Shown piece by piece: positions 52,404 through 60,858 of a stretch of DNA of 64,000 bases (position 1 is its first letter; every line of letters starts with the position of its first letter). The position numbers and the translations under genes were made by a program. The stretch covers positions 128,638-192,637 of the forward strand of contig DHVX01000061.1 of the NCBI GenBank assembly GCA_002412885.1, read 5' to 3'. Below the pieces are notes generated by a model. It was not told the origin of the DNA. It did not search any database and saw only the letters and a program-made list of their open reading frames with translations. The DNA comes from Bacteroidales bacterium UBA5197. Lineage in GTDB: Bacteria; Bacteroidota; Bacteroidia; Bacteroidales; Lentimicrobiaceae.

Positions 52404-54131
52404 ATGAAAAAATTATACCTTCTTATTCTGCATGCCATAGTCATTACCGGCATTACCTATGCTCAGCCTTTTATAAATATATCTTCCTCACTTCAAGGGA
52501 TTGGCCGCGGATCGGTAATTTTTGCAGACTTTAACAACGACAATAACCTGGATCTGTTTATTGCCGGACAGGATGGAAATTACAATCCATTTGCAAGAAT
52601 TTATTTGAATGAAAACGGAAGTTTTGTTGCAACAGAAAGTGGAATTTCAGGCCTGGAAAACTGTGCTGCAGCGGCTGCAGATTATGATCTTGACGGATTA
52701 ATTGATATCGTAATTACCGGTGCTGATTTCGATGGGAATAAAACTGTGTTGTTCAAAAATGCAGGCAATGGGCAATTTCTGGCTATGCCGGTTTCCTTTT
52801 ATGCCGCCGGAGCAGGTGGCGATCTGGCCTGGGGTGATTACAACAACGACGGATTTCCGGATCTGGTGATTTCAGGAAACTGGAATACCATGCTTTATGC
52901 TAATAATGGCGATGGCACATTTTCTATAGTAGAAGCAGGTCTTATCGGCATGAATTCTCCATCGCTCGCCTGGGGTGATTGCGACAATGACGGTGATCTT
53001 GATTTATTAATGGTTGGAGATGCCGGATCAGTTGGAGAAACATACATCTACCTGAATAATAATGGCATTTTCAACAGGCTGGAAGTTCCTGTTGAAGGAG
53101 CTGTTGGCGGCGATGCACAATGGGGTGACTTTGACAATGATGGCAATATTGATATACTCATCACCGGGAAAGATGCCTCCTTAACTCCGGTTTCATATGT
53201 TTACAGAAACAATGGTGATAATACCTTCGGCTTTGCAAATGCCGGTTTGACGGGCACTGCGCTTGGTCCTGCCAATTGGATAGATTTCGACAATGACGGA
53301 GATCTTGATATAATGCTTTCAGGGCAAAATGCAGGATGCGGGAACGCTTCAACGCGCTTATATACAAACAACGGCGTTGGCGACTTCAGTGAATTTCCTG
53401 CCGGATTGGCATATGTAGAAAGAGCAGCTTCAGCCTGGGGTGATTATGATAACGACGGCGATTACGATCTGGTACTCACCGGAATTTCAGGATCACATAC
53501 CACAAAACTTTATCGTAACGATCTGAATACATCTGGTTTTCAACAAAATACGCCTCCAACCATACCTCAGAATCTCTACACCTATGTTTCCGGGGGATAC
53601 GCTGTAATCAGCTGGCAAAGATCAACCGATGCACAGTCGCCTTCAGAAGCAATTACTTATAATGTGATGATGGGCACAACTTCCGGCAGCATTGACAAAA
53701 TCAGCCCTATGGCAAACCCTGCAAACGGACAAAGATATGCTGCAGCTCCCGGCAACACCGGTCAGAATGATTTTATGGTTTTCCGCAACCTGGCTCCCGG
53801 AGACTATTATTTCAGAGTGCAGGCCATTGATCAGGCTTATGCTGGTTCTGATTTTTCGGAGGAAGGCAGTTTTACAATTCTGCCAACAAGCGCTGCGACT
53901 CTACCGGCTGATGATCTGAAAATATTTGTAATGGATCATACCCTTATAATTCATGGGTTGAAGAATACTCCATCCGTTGTTTCTATTATTAGTTTAACAG
54001 GAAAAACAGTCTTTCTTGGACAGTCAACAGGAACCTCTTTAGAAATTCCCATGGCTGGATATGCTTCAGGAATTTACATTGTAAAGGTTATAACCGATGG
54101 AAGAGTAGTTGCAAAAAAAATGATAAAATAG
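52404..54131 (+). CDS. FG-GAP/VCBS-repeat surface protein with T9SS domain
   Basis: 575 residues. A signal peptide covers 1-20. At least six FG-GAP-like repeats (about 35-375), each with a calcium-loop motif such as DFNNDNNLD, DYDLDGLID, DYNNDGFPD, DCDNDGDLD, DFDNDGNID, DFDNDGDLD and DYDNDGDYD, predict a beta-propeller. A fibronectin-III-like domain follows (about 380-490). The C-terminus (about 500-575) looks like a T9SS type A sorting domain: SIISLTGKTVFLGQS, YASGIYIVKVITDGRVVAKKMIK. Probably an adhesin or ligand-binding surface protein. Confidence 0.85.
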   Translation: MKKLYLLILHAIVITGITYAQPFINISSSLQGIGRGSVIFADFNNDNNLDLFIAGQDGNYNPFARIYLNENGSFVATESGISGLENCAAAAADYDLDGLIDIVITGADFDGNKTVLFKNAGNGQFLAMPVSFYAAGAGGDLAWGDYNNDGFPDLVISGNWNTMLYANNGDGTFSIVEAGLIGMNSPSLAWGDCDNDGDLDLLMVGDAGSVGETYIYLNNNGIFNRLEVPVEGAVGGDAQWGDFDNDGNIDILITGKDASLTPVSYVYRNNGDNTFGFANAGLTGTALGPANWIDFDNDGDLDIMLSGQNAGCGNASTRLYTNNGVGDFSEFPAGLAYVERAASAWGDYDNDGDYDLVLTGISGSHTTKLYRNDLNTSGFQQNTPPTIPQNLYTYVSGGYAVISWQRSTDAQSPSEAITYNVMMGTTSGSIDKISPMANPANGQRYAAAPGNTGQNDFMVFRNLAPGDYYFRVQAIDQAYAGSDFSEEGSFTILPTSAATLPADDLKIFVMDHTLIIHGLKNTPSVVSIISLTGKTVFLGQSTGTSLEIPMAGYASGIYIVKVITDGRVVAKKMIK

Positions 54132-54144
54132 TTCTTCCACATAT

Positions 54145-54180
54145 CCACACACATAGTCAAACCCTGACTTGTGGATTTTA
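54145..54180. repeat. dispersed AGTCAAACCCTGACTT repeat, copy 1
   Basis: AGTCAAACCCTGACTTGTGG followed by ATTTTAGG. The core AGTCA-AACCC-TGACT is itself a short hairpin. Related copies flank sixA at 63041 and 63744. Confidence 0.5.
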
Positions 54181-54210
54181 GGTTTTTGAAATCCTCAGTA
54201 GTAATAGTGC

Positions 54211-54255
54211 AAAAAAAACAATGTCCATAGCCAAGCCATGGACATTGTTTTTTTT
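54211..54255. terminator. bidirectional terminator, perfect 18-bp stem
   Basis: A8-CAATGTCCAT (54211-54228) is exactly complementary to ATGGACATTG-T8 (54238-54255), loop of 9. It serves the rightward FG-GAP gene and the convergent dipeptidase ending at 54267. Confidence 0.9.
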
Positions 54256-54266
54256 AAAAGACTTTG

Positions 54267-55628
54267 CTATTCGCAATAGAACTTATAGAAATACGGAATG
54301 GTTTCAATTCCTTTGTAGAAATTGAAAAGCGGATAATTTTCGTTGGGTGAGTGAATGGCATCAGACTCAAGTCCGAATCCCATAAGAATGGATTTCACGC
54401 CCAAAACGCGCTCAAAGGTTGAGATAATGGGGATACTTCCGCCACTGCGAACCGGAACCGGTTTTTTGCCGAAAGTGGTTTCATAAGCCTTGCTTGCTGC
54501 GCGATAAGCTTTTGTATCGGTTGGCGAAACATATCCCTGTCCACCGTGAAGATTGGTAACTTTCACTTTTACCGAAGGAGGAGCCAGTTTCATAAAGTGC
54601 TCTTCGAACAGATTTGAGATTTCCAGATGATCCTGGTGAGGAACCAGACGCATTGATATCTTGGCATAAGCTTTTGAAGGAAGCACAGTTTTTGCGCCTT
54701 CGCCGGTGTATCCGCCCCAGATTCCGCAGACATCAAGCGTTGGCCTGATTCCGGTGCGTTCCATGGTTGAGAATCCGGCTTCGCCCGATACTTCTGCAAC
54801 ATCAATGGCTGCCTTGTATTCATCGAGATTAAATGGAGCTTTGGCCATTTCTGCACGCTCTTCGGCAGAAAGTTCAAGTACCTTGTCGTAGAAACCAGCT
54901 ACAGTAATACGGTTTTGATCATCGGTGAGCGAAGCAATCATCTTCGACAACACATTGATTGGGTTTGCAACCGCTCCACCGAATAATCCTGAGTGAAGAT
55001 CGCGATTGGGTCCGGTTACCTCAACTTCGAGATATGCCAGTCCGCGCAAACCTACTGTAATAGATGGAATATCAGGGGCGATCATTCCGGTATCTGAAAC
55101 CAGAATTATGTCAGCCTGGAGCATATCCTTATGATCGGTGCAGAATTTCTCGAGGTTGGGCGATCCGATTTCCTCTTCACCTTCAATCATAAACTTAATG
55201 TTACATGGCAAAGTACCAGTCTGCACCATAGCTTCAAAAGCCTTGGCATGCATAAAAGCCTGTCCTTTGTCATCATCGGCACCACGGGCAAATATTTTAC
55301 CATCACGGATTTCCGGCTCAAACGGAGGTGAAGTCCACAAGTTGAGCGGATCAACCGGCATTACATCATAATGACCATAAACCAAAACCGTTGGTTTTGC
55401 CGGATCAATTATTTTTTCGCCATAAACCACGGGGTTTCCGGCAGTAGGAATAATCTCAACTTTATCAGCGCCGGCTTTGAGGATGGTATCTTTCCAATAC
55501 TCCGCGGCCCTTAACATATCGGGCTTGTGATCAGTAATTGAACTGATTGAAGGAATACGGATAAGTCCAAAAAGCTCATCCAGGAAACGCTGTTTGTTCG
55601 CTTCGAGATAGGGGTTTAGTTTTTCCAT
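54267..55628 (-). CDS. M20-family dipeptidase
   Basis: Zinc metallopeptidase acting on dipeptides or short peptides. 453 residues. Ligands and catalytic residues sit in VLVYGHYDVMPVDP, RGADDDKGQ (Asp), FMIEGEEEIGSPNLEKF (Glu-Glu), LVSDTG and a final DAIHSPNENYPL (His). The lid-domain motif DLHSGLFGGAVANPI matches CNDP/carnosinase-like members rather than PepV. No signal peptide. Convergent with the FG-GAP gene. Confidence 0.92.
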   Translation of the reverse strand: MEKLNPYLEANKQRFLDELFGLIRIPSISSITDHKPDMLRAAEYWKDTILKAGADKVEIIPTAGNPVVYGEKIIDPAKPTVLVYGHYDVMPVDPLNLWTSPPFEPEIRDGKIFARGADDDKGQAFMHAKAFEAMVQTGTLPCNIKFMIEGEEEIGSPNLEKFCTDHKDMLQADIILVSDTGMIAPDIPSITVGLRGLAYLEVEVTGPNRDLHSGLFGGAVANPINVLSKMIASLTDDQNRITVAGFYDKVLELSAEERAEMAKAPFNLDEYKAAIDVAEVSGEAGFSTMERTGIRPTLDVCGIWGGYTGEGAKTVLPSKAYAKISMRLVPHQDHLEISNLFEEHFMKLAPPSVKVKVTNLHGGQGYVSPTDTKAYRAASKAYETTFGKKPVPVRSGGSIPIISTFERVLGVKSILMGFGLESDAIHSPNENYPLFNFYKGIETIPYFYKFYCE

Positions 55629-55872
55629 TATTATATCAGGTGTTTAAAATTTTCAGGTTCAGGGCATAAAGATAGAAAAAAGAACTTTCAGGGGCGGTCA
55701 GCGGCATGGACTTTAACCAATTTTAACTATTTTTCATTTTAATAAATTTACGAGAACAGGATTTTTAAAAAATGTTTCATCAGGATTAAAATAGCTAAAG
55801 GGAATCAGCAGTGCCGAAAATTACTTAGTCGATTAATGTTTGATTAAATTATCCTTAGTTCAGTGATAACAC

Positions 55873-55906
55873 AAATCCGCTGGTATGGCGCTGATTCGTA
55901 GAAAGA
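55873..55906. repeat. dispersed AAATCCGC-GGTAT-CGCTGATTCG repeat, copy 1
   Basis: AAATCCGCTGGTATGGCGCT continuing GATTCGTAGAAAGA closely matches 62965-63000; see that entry. Confidence 0.55.
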
Positions 55907-56037
55907 TATATATTTCCTTCGAAATAGAGATTGCTTCTCACGCTGCTCTTATCCATTTTTCAGGCTTGGTTCCCGGTACAGATTATAACAATTTTCAAAA
56001 TCTTTTCCAAATTAAGTTCAGCGTTTTAAAAAATAAT

Positions 56038-56045
56038 TAACTTTG
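56038..56045 (+). promoter_or_regulatory. putative -7 box for the T9SS type-B protein
   Basis: TAACTTTG with TTC at about -18 spacing from it. Transcription would start near 56052, after the GTG at 56045, which excludes the longest frame as the true start. Confidence 0.45.
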
Positions 56046-56131
56046 TGATTCAGGGATTTCCCGATTATTTCCGGTCAGGTTTGATTTTTCTCCATCCGGA
56101 TTCTCTTATAACGACAATTAACCACGGCATA

Positions 56132-59100
56132 ATGAACAATTATTCTACTCATGTGGGTGGCAAGGTATTTATGTTTGATACCGGGCTGGTCACATTGCGT
56201 TTTGCGATTCTCAGTCTGTTTCTGGCTCTGTTTTCAATGGAGGGAAAAGCACAATTACCTCCATCTGAATTTACAATTCAATCAGGAATAATGACTCCTG
56301 ATGAATATGTCCGAAACATTCTAGTTGGGCAAGGGGTTGAGGTATCCAATGTTGTTTTTACCGGCAATCTGCAAGCTATTGGTAATTTTTTCGGAGAATC
56401 CGATATCGGAATTGACGCCGGACTTATTCTTTCCTCAGGCAAAGCTTTAGAGGCAAAGGGAAGTGGATCACAACAAGCGAGCACATCTTTTAATTTAACA
56501 GGAGATGATGACCTGAGAACAGTTGCAAGAAAATGCGGAGATGGAATTACAACCAATCCATCCAGAGATGCTGCAATACTTGAATTTGACTTTGTTCCGC
56601 AATCCACTTTTGTTGAATTTCGTTATGTTTTTGGATCTGAAGAATATCCGGAATATGTTGGCGCAGCATTTAACGATGCATTTGGTTTTTTTATCAGTGG
56701 CCCTGGTATTGATGGGTTTAACCAGTACTCAAACAATGCCAGAAATATCGCCCTGGTTCCCAGCACCTTCGGCGAACTGGTTTGTATAAACAGTGTAAAT
56801 CATCTTTCCAACAGCCAGTACTATGTAAACAATTCCGGTGGCACCTATATTAAATACGATGGATTTACCCACGTTTTTACAGCCCGTTCTCCTGTTGTAC
56901 CCTGCAGCACTTATCACATTAAATTATCCATTTCCGACATCCAAGACTGGGCATATGATTCCGGTGTTTTTCTCGAGGCCAATAGTTTTTCAAGTGTCGG
57001 GGTTGCCTCTGCATTATCATTTACCCATGCGGCTGTAGATACTGCCGTTGAAAACTGCAACAGTGCATCTCTTGAATTCCGGCTCAGCACAAGAGCATTT
57101 GTTGATTTCACCTTACATTATGAAATTGCCGGAACCGCTGAAAACGGCGTAGATTATGAATGGATTGCCGATAGTATAGTTATTCCTTCCGGTGACTCAA
57201 CAGCGACAATTCACATTATCCCGATAACCGATGACATTCCGGAATCTACAAAAGTTGTAGAAATTATTTTTAACACTTCGCTTTGCGAAGTTATGCTTGA
57301 CACCGCCAGAATCTGGATCAAAGACTACCCTGAATTTTTCCTCAACCAAAGTGCAGCTCAGTCAATAGAATGCGGGCAGACTGCCTTTATTCGTGCAGGT
57401 GCAAATGGAGGGATAGAACCCTGGGAATATTTCTGGGATAGTGGAAATCCGGCCGACACAACCGACATTATTCAGGTTACTCCGTTGGTTTCTACCACAT
57501 ATACAGTTCAGGTTACGGATGTTTGTGGAAATCTTATTGAAGAATCCATTTTTGTAGAAGTCAGAGGTCCAATTGCTGAAATCAGCGCTGGATCAGAAGT
57601 TAACATCTGCCTGAACGACAACATTGACCTTACCGTTGACGGAGGTACAAGCTGGCTCTGGAGTACCGGCGAAACCACACAAACCATTAACGTTGCGCCC
57701 ATTGTCAATACTACTTATACAGTTTCTGTAAGCGATGATTGCGGAAATACCGATGATGCCGGAATACTTGTTACAGTGGGGCAGCCCTTTGCCGATGCCG
57801 GTGTTTATGATGGCATTTGTGTTGGTCAATCAATTGAACTTATTGCAAATGACACTCCGAATGGCAGCTGGGTATGGACAGATATGGTCACCGGCGAAGT
57901 ACAAAATGGCCGGATTGTAACATTTACTCCATTGATTTCAAGTCAGTTCTGTGTTGATGTTACCGATAATTGCGGAAATACTGTCAGTGATTGCACCTTT
58001 ATTGATGTATTCCAGCTTTCGGCTGATGCAGGTACAGATCAGGAAATTTGTGCCGGCAACGAAGCCATTCTCACCGGAATTTCATCCACAGGAAGCGGTA
58101 CATACACATGGACGGATGGAACAAACACCTATACCGGGCAAGTGGTATCAGTTTATCCGGTTGCATCAACACAATATACCCTTACTGTTACAGATGGATG
58201 TGAAGCCACCGCAGTGGTAAATGTCACCGTTAACCCATTGCCGGTTGTAACTGCAATATCATCGGCTTCAGCCATTTGTCCTGATGAAAGCGTTACCATC
58301 AGTGCCGGAGGTGCGTTGAACTACATATGGACTTCTCTGCCTGTCGATCCAACCATGAGCAATCCGTTACTTGGAGACATAACAGCCACTCCTGTAGGAA
58401 CAACCCTCTATACCGTTACCGGAACCGACATAAATAACTGCAGCAATACCCAAGTTGTTGGGGTAACTGTAAAGGAAAGAATGTTTGCAGATTTCGCGGC
58501 TTCTCAGCCAGCCGTCTGCGAAGGAGACGATCTCACACTTACCTACACCGGAAACGGCCAAAGTTATGCCACTTATACCTGGGATTTTGATGGCGGATCG
58601 GCTTCAGGAAGCGGACAAGGCCCGATTGCAGTCAGCTGGGCTAATGCCGGCACAAAGAATATTACACTTACTGTCACACAATTAAATTGTGCAAGCGAAC
58701 AGGTGCAGGTCAGTGTTGATGTTAATGCAATGCCTCAGGCCGACTTTACTGCCGGAATAGCTTCAGGCTGCATTCCGCTTGAAGTTACATTTACCGATGC
58801 TTCACAAAATTCAGTGCCCGGCACAACTTACGACTGGGATTTTGGAATCGCAGGATCGCGCTCCGGCAACTCAGTTGCTCCATCTTTCACGCAAAGCGGT
58901 GCATATGATGTACAACTTATAGTTACCAATCCGGGAGGCTGTGTTGATCAGAAATCTGCTTCAGGTTTTGTTAATGCATGGCCACTTCCTGTTGCAGGTT
59001 TTAATGCTAACCCGGAAACAGCTAGCATGAAAAACCCCGTTCTCGGATTCCAGAGTACCTCCACAGGCGATAGCCTGACCTATTTGTGGAACATGGGCGA

Positions 59101-59506
59101 CGGAACAATTTATACCGATCCTCAGTTTACACATACTTATGCTGACAGCGGCTTTTATCAGACAGTACTTTTGGTGGAAAATGAGTTCGGATGCACCGAT
59201 ATTTTTGAAAAAACCATTTTCATCAGTCCTAAGTATATGCTTAGAATTCCTAATGCCTTCACGCCAAACGGCGATGGGCTGAATGATGAATTTACCATTG
59301 CAGGCAACGGTGTAAAGGAATTCAGCATTTACATCTACAATCGCTGGGGTGCATTGGTTTACTTTTCAAACAATATTGAAGCAAGCTGGGATGGAAAGGT
59401 TTCAGGAAATCCGGCTTTGGCAGGATCGTACATTTACAAAGTCTTTTTCAAGGACGAAAATGATGAAGTAGCTGAATATACAGGCAGTTTCTTCCTGATG
59501 CGATAA
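56132..59506 (+). CDS. choice-of-anchor-L / PKD protein with T9SS type-B domain
   Basis: 1124 residues from the ATG at 56132; an ATG at 56171 is also possible. Both lie after the promoter-like box. A signal-type hydrophobic segment ends at MEGKAQ. A choice-of-anchor L domain follows (about 40-290): GILTP-like start (GIMTPDEYVRNILVGQGVEVSN), FVFGSEEYPEYVGAAFND-like core and YHIKLSISDIQDWAYDSGVFLE. A Calx-beta-like domain (VDYEWIADSIVIPSGD) is next, then Ig/PKD repeats containing VTVSDDCGN and VTDNCGN, and two or three PKD domains (ATYTWDFDGGSASG, TYDWDFG, TYLWNMGDG). The C-terminal 90 residues are the gliding-motility-type domain: IPNAFTPNGDGLNDEF, YNRWGALVYF and AGSYIYKVFF. Likely a surface adhesin exported by T9SS. 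Confidence 0.9.
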   Translation: MNNYSTHVGGKVFMFDTGLVTLRFAILSLFLALFSMEGKAQLPPSEFTIQSGIMTPDEYVRNILVGQGVEVSNVVFTGNLQAIGNFFGESDIGIDAGLILSSGKALEAKGSGSQQASTSFNLTGDDDLRTVARKCGDGITTNPSRDAAILEFDFVPQSTFVEFRYVFGSEEYPEYVGAAFNDAFGFFISGPGIDGFNQYSNNARNIALVPSTFGELVCINSVNHLSNSQYYVNNSGGTYIKYDGFTHVFTARSPVVPCSTYHIKLSISDIQDWAYDSGVFLEANSFSSVGVASALSFTHAAVDTAVENCNSASLEFRLSTRAFVDFTLHYEIAGTAENGVDYEWIADSIVIPSGDSTATIHIIPITDDIPESTKVVEIIFNTSLCEVMLDTARIWIKDYPEFFLNQSAAQSIECGQTAFIRAGANGGIEPWEYFWDSGNPADTTDIIQVTPLVSTTYTVQVTDVCGNLIEESIFVEVRGPIAEISAGSEVNICLNDNIDLTVDGGTSWLWSTGETTQTINVAPIVNTTYTVSVSDDCGNTDDAGILVTVGQPFADAGVYDGICVGQSIELIANDTPNGSWVWTDMVTGEVQNGRIVTFTPLISSQFCVDVTDNCGNTVSDCTFIDVFQLSADAGTDQEICAGNEAILTGISSTGSGTYTWTDGTNTYTGQVVSVYPVASTQYTLTVTDGCEATAVVNVTVNPLPVVTAISSASAICPDESVTISAGGALNYIWTSLPVDPTMSNPLLGDITATPVGTTLYTVTGTDINNCSNTQVVGVTVKERMFADFAASQPAVCEGDDLTLTYTGNGQSYATYTWDFDGGSASGSGQGPIAVSWANAGTKNITLTVTQLNCASEQVQVSVDVNAMPQADFTAGIASGCIPLEVTFTDASQNSVPGTTYDWDFGIAGSRSGNSVAPSFTQSGAYDVQLIVTNPGGCVDQKSASGFVNAWPLPVAGFNANPETASMKNPVLGFQSTSTGDSLTYLWNMGDGTIYTDPQFTHTYADSGFYQTVLLVENEFGCTDIFEKTIFISPKYMLRIPNAFTPNGDGLNDEFTIAGNGVKEFSIYIYNRWGALVYFSNNIEASWDGKVSGNPALAGSYIYKVFFKDENDEVAEYTGSFFLMR

Positions 59507-59529
59507 TGCGGTTTTCTCCTCTATTTGTC

Positions 59530-59537
59530 TAACTTTG
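59530..59537 (+). promoter_or_regulatory. putative -7 box for GAPDH
   Basis: TAACTTTG, ending 24 bases before the GAPDH ATG at 59562. The -33 region (TGCG at 19-base spacing) is weak. Confidence 0.4.
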
Positions 59538-59561
59538 CAGCCTTAATCTTACTGCAAAATC

Positions 59562-60572
59562 ATGACTAAAATAAAGGTGGCCATCAATGGATTTGGCCGT
59601 ATAGGACGCATTACCTTCAGGGCTCTGCTTGAAAAGAAAAACATACAGGTAGTGGCCATCAACGACCTTACCGATTCTGCTACCCTTGCGCATTTGCTCA
59701 AATACGATTCTGTACATGGTAATTTTCCCGGGGTAATAACATCCGGCACTGACTTTTTGATGGTAAAAGGCAAGAAAGTCAGGGTATTTTCGCAGCCCGA
59801 ACCCGGCCAGATAGATTGGGGCAAGCTTGGCATTGATGTGGTGATAGAATCCACCGGAAAGTTTACCGACAAAGCTTCAGCCATGAAGCATGTTGAAGCC
59901 GGTGCCCGAAAAGTGATTATCTCCGCCCCTGCCAAAACCGATCACGATGATGTTAAATATGTTGTACTTGGTATAAATGATCATATCATTGAAAAAGACG
60001 ATGTTATAATTTCAAATGCTTCATGTACAACCAATTGCGTAGCACCAATGATTAAGGTGCTCGATGATTTGTGGGGAGTTGAGAAAGGCTTTATCACCAC
60101 CGTACATTCCTACACCCGCGATCAGAATCTTATTGATGCCCCACACACCGACCTGCGACGCGCCCGATCAGCAGCTTACAGCATAATTCCCACAACAACA
60201 GGAGCAGCCAAAGCTGCTACAAAAATATTCCCTCATCTGAAAAAGAACCTCGGCGGAGCAGGAATCCGAGTACCGGTTCCTGACGGATCGCTCACCGACC
60301 TAACCTGCACCCTGAAGCATTCAACAAGCATTGAAGAGATCAATGCAGCTTTTAAGGAGGCTGCAAATGGTTACCTGAAAGGCATTATGGAATACACCGA
60401 AGATCCTATTGTTTCGATTGATATTGTTGGAAATCCGCATTCTGCTATTTTTGATGCAGGCCTTACTGCGGTGCTTGGCGATAAAAACAAACTTGTGAAA
60501 ATTGTGGCATGGTACGACAACGAATGCGGTTATGCCCACCGGCTTGCAGATTTAGTCGAGAAATTTTCATAA
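59562..60572 (+). CDS. gapA: glyceraldehyde-3-phosphate dehydrogenase, type I
   Basis: Glycolytic and gluconeogenic enzyme. 336 residues. The NAD fold begins with KVAINGFGRIGRITFRA; VVAINDLTD places an Asp near residue 35 as in NAD-preferring enzymes. The active-site Cys155 lies in SNASCTTNCVAP and His182 in TTVHSYT. The substrate loop RRARSAAYSIIPTTTGAAKA and the end WYDNECGYAHRL are normal. It is not in a glycolytic cluster; its neighbours are the type-B surface protein and polyphosphate kinase. Confidence 0.96.
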   Translation: MTKIKVAINGFGRIGRITFRALLEKKNIQVVAINDLTDSATLAHLLKYDSVHGNFPGVITSGTDFLMVKGKKVRVFSQPEPGQIDWGKLGIDVVIESTGKFTDKASAMKHVEAGARKVIISAPAKTDHDDVKYVVLGINDHIIEKDDVIISNASCTTNCVAPMIKVLDDLWGVEKGFITTVHSYTRDQNLIDAPHTDLRRARSAAYSIIPTTTGAAKAATKIFPHLKKNLGGAGIRVPVPDGSLTDLTCTLKHSTSIEEINAAFKEAANGYLKGIMEYTEDPIVSIDIVGNPHSAIFDAGLTAVLGDKNKLVKIVAWYDNECGYAHRLADLVEKFS

Positions 60573-60602
60573 TCGGGGAAGTGACAAAAAAATAAAAAAT
60601 AA

Positions 60603-60830
60603 TTGAACCACATTGGCACATAGAACACATAGTTTCTGATCCCTATGTGCCTGATTGCCTGAGTGGTAAAAAATAAAAATAAAAAAAAATTGAACCACAT
60701 AGAAACATAGAACACATAGTTTTTTTTCTATGTGCCCTATGTGCCTATGTGGTGAAAAAAAAGAGATAGTTAACCACATAGAAACATGAACACATAGTTT
60801 CTAATCCCTACTTGCCTATGTGGTGAAAAA
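60603..60830. repeat. three tandem hairpin elements made of ACACATAG units
   Basis: Copies at 60603-60668, 60690-60758 and 60769-60830. Each runs ACCACATAG, AAACATAG, AACACATAG to a centre, then CTATGTGCC, CTATGTGCC, TATGTGGT. The arms are repeats of an eight-to-nine-base unit and fold on themselves. Copy 2 is the best preserved; copies 1 and 3 have several changes. They lie between the convergent GAPDH and polyphosphate kinase genes, where they could also act as terminators. A-rich spacers separate them. Confidence 0.8.
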
Positions 60831-60858
60831 GAAAAAGATCAACTCCGGTAAACCTGAA

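Larger units (their letters stand above)
55629..56131. other. intergenic region upstream of the T9SS type-B protein
   Basis: No coding frame with support. It holds a dispersed repeat at 55873-55906 and a promoter-like box at 56038. The rest is AT-rich with nothing recognised. Confidence 0.5.

Noticed and set aside
60603..60830. Possible CRISPR array
   Set aside because: Repeats are palindromic elements of 60-70 bp with A-rich joins of unequal length, no unique spacers of constant size, and no cas genes nearby.
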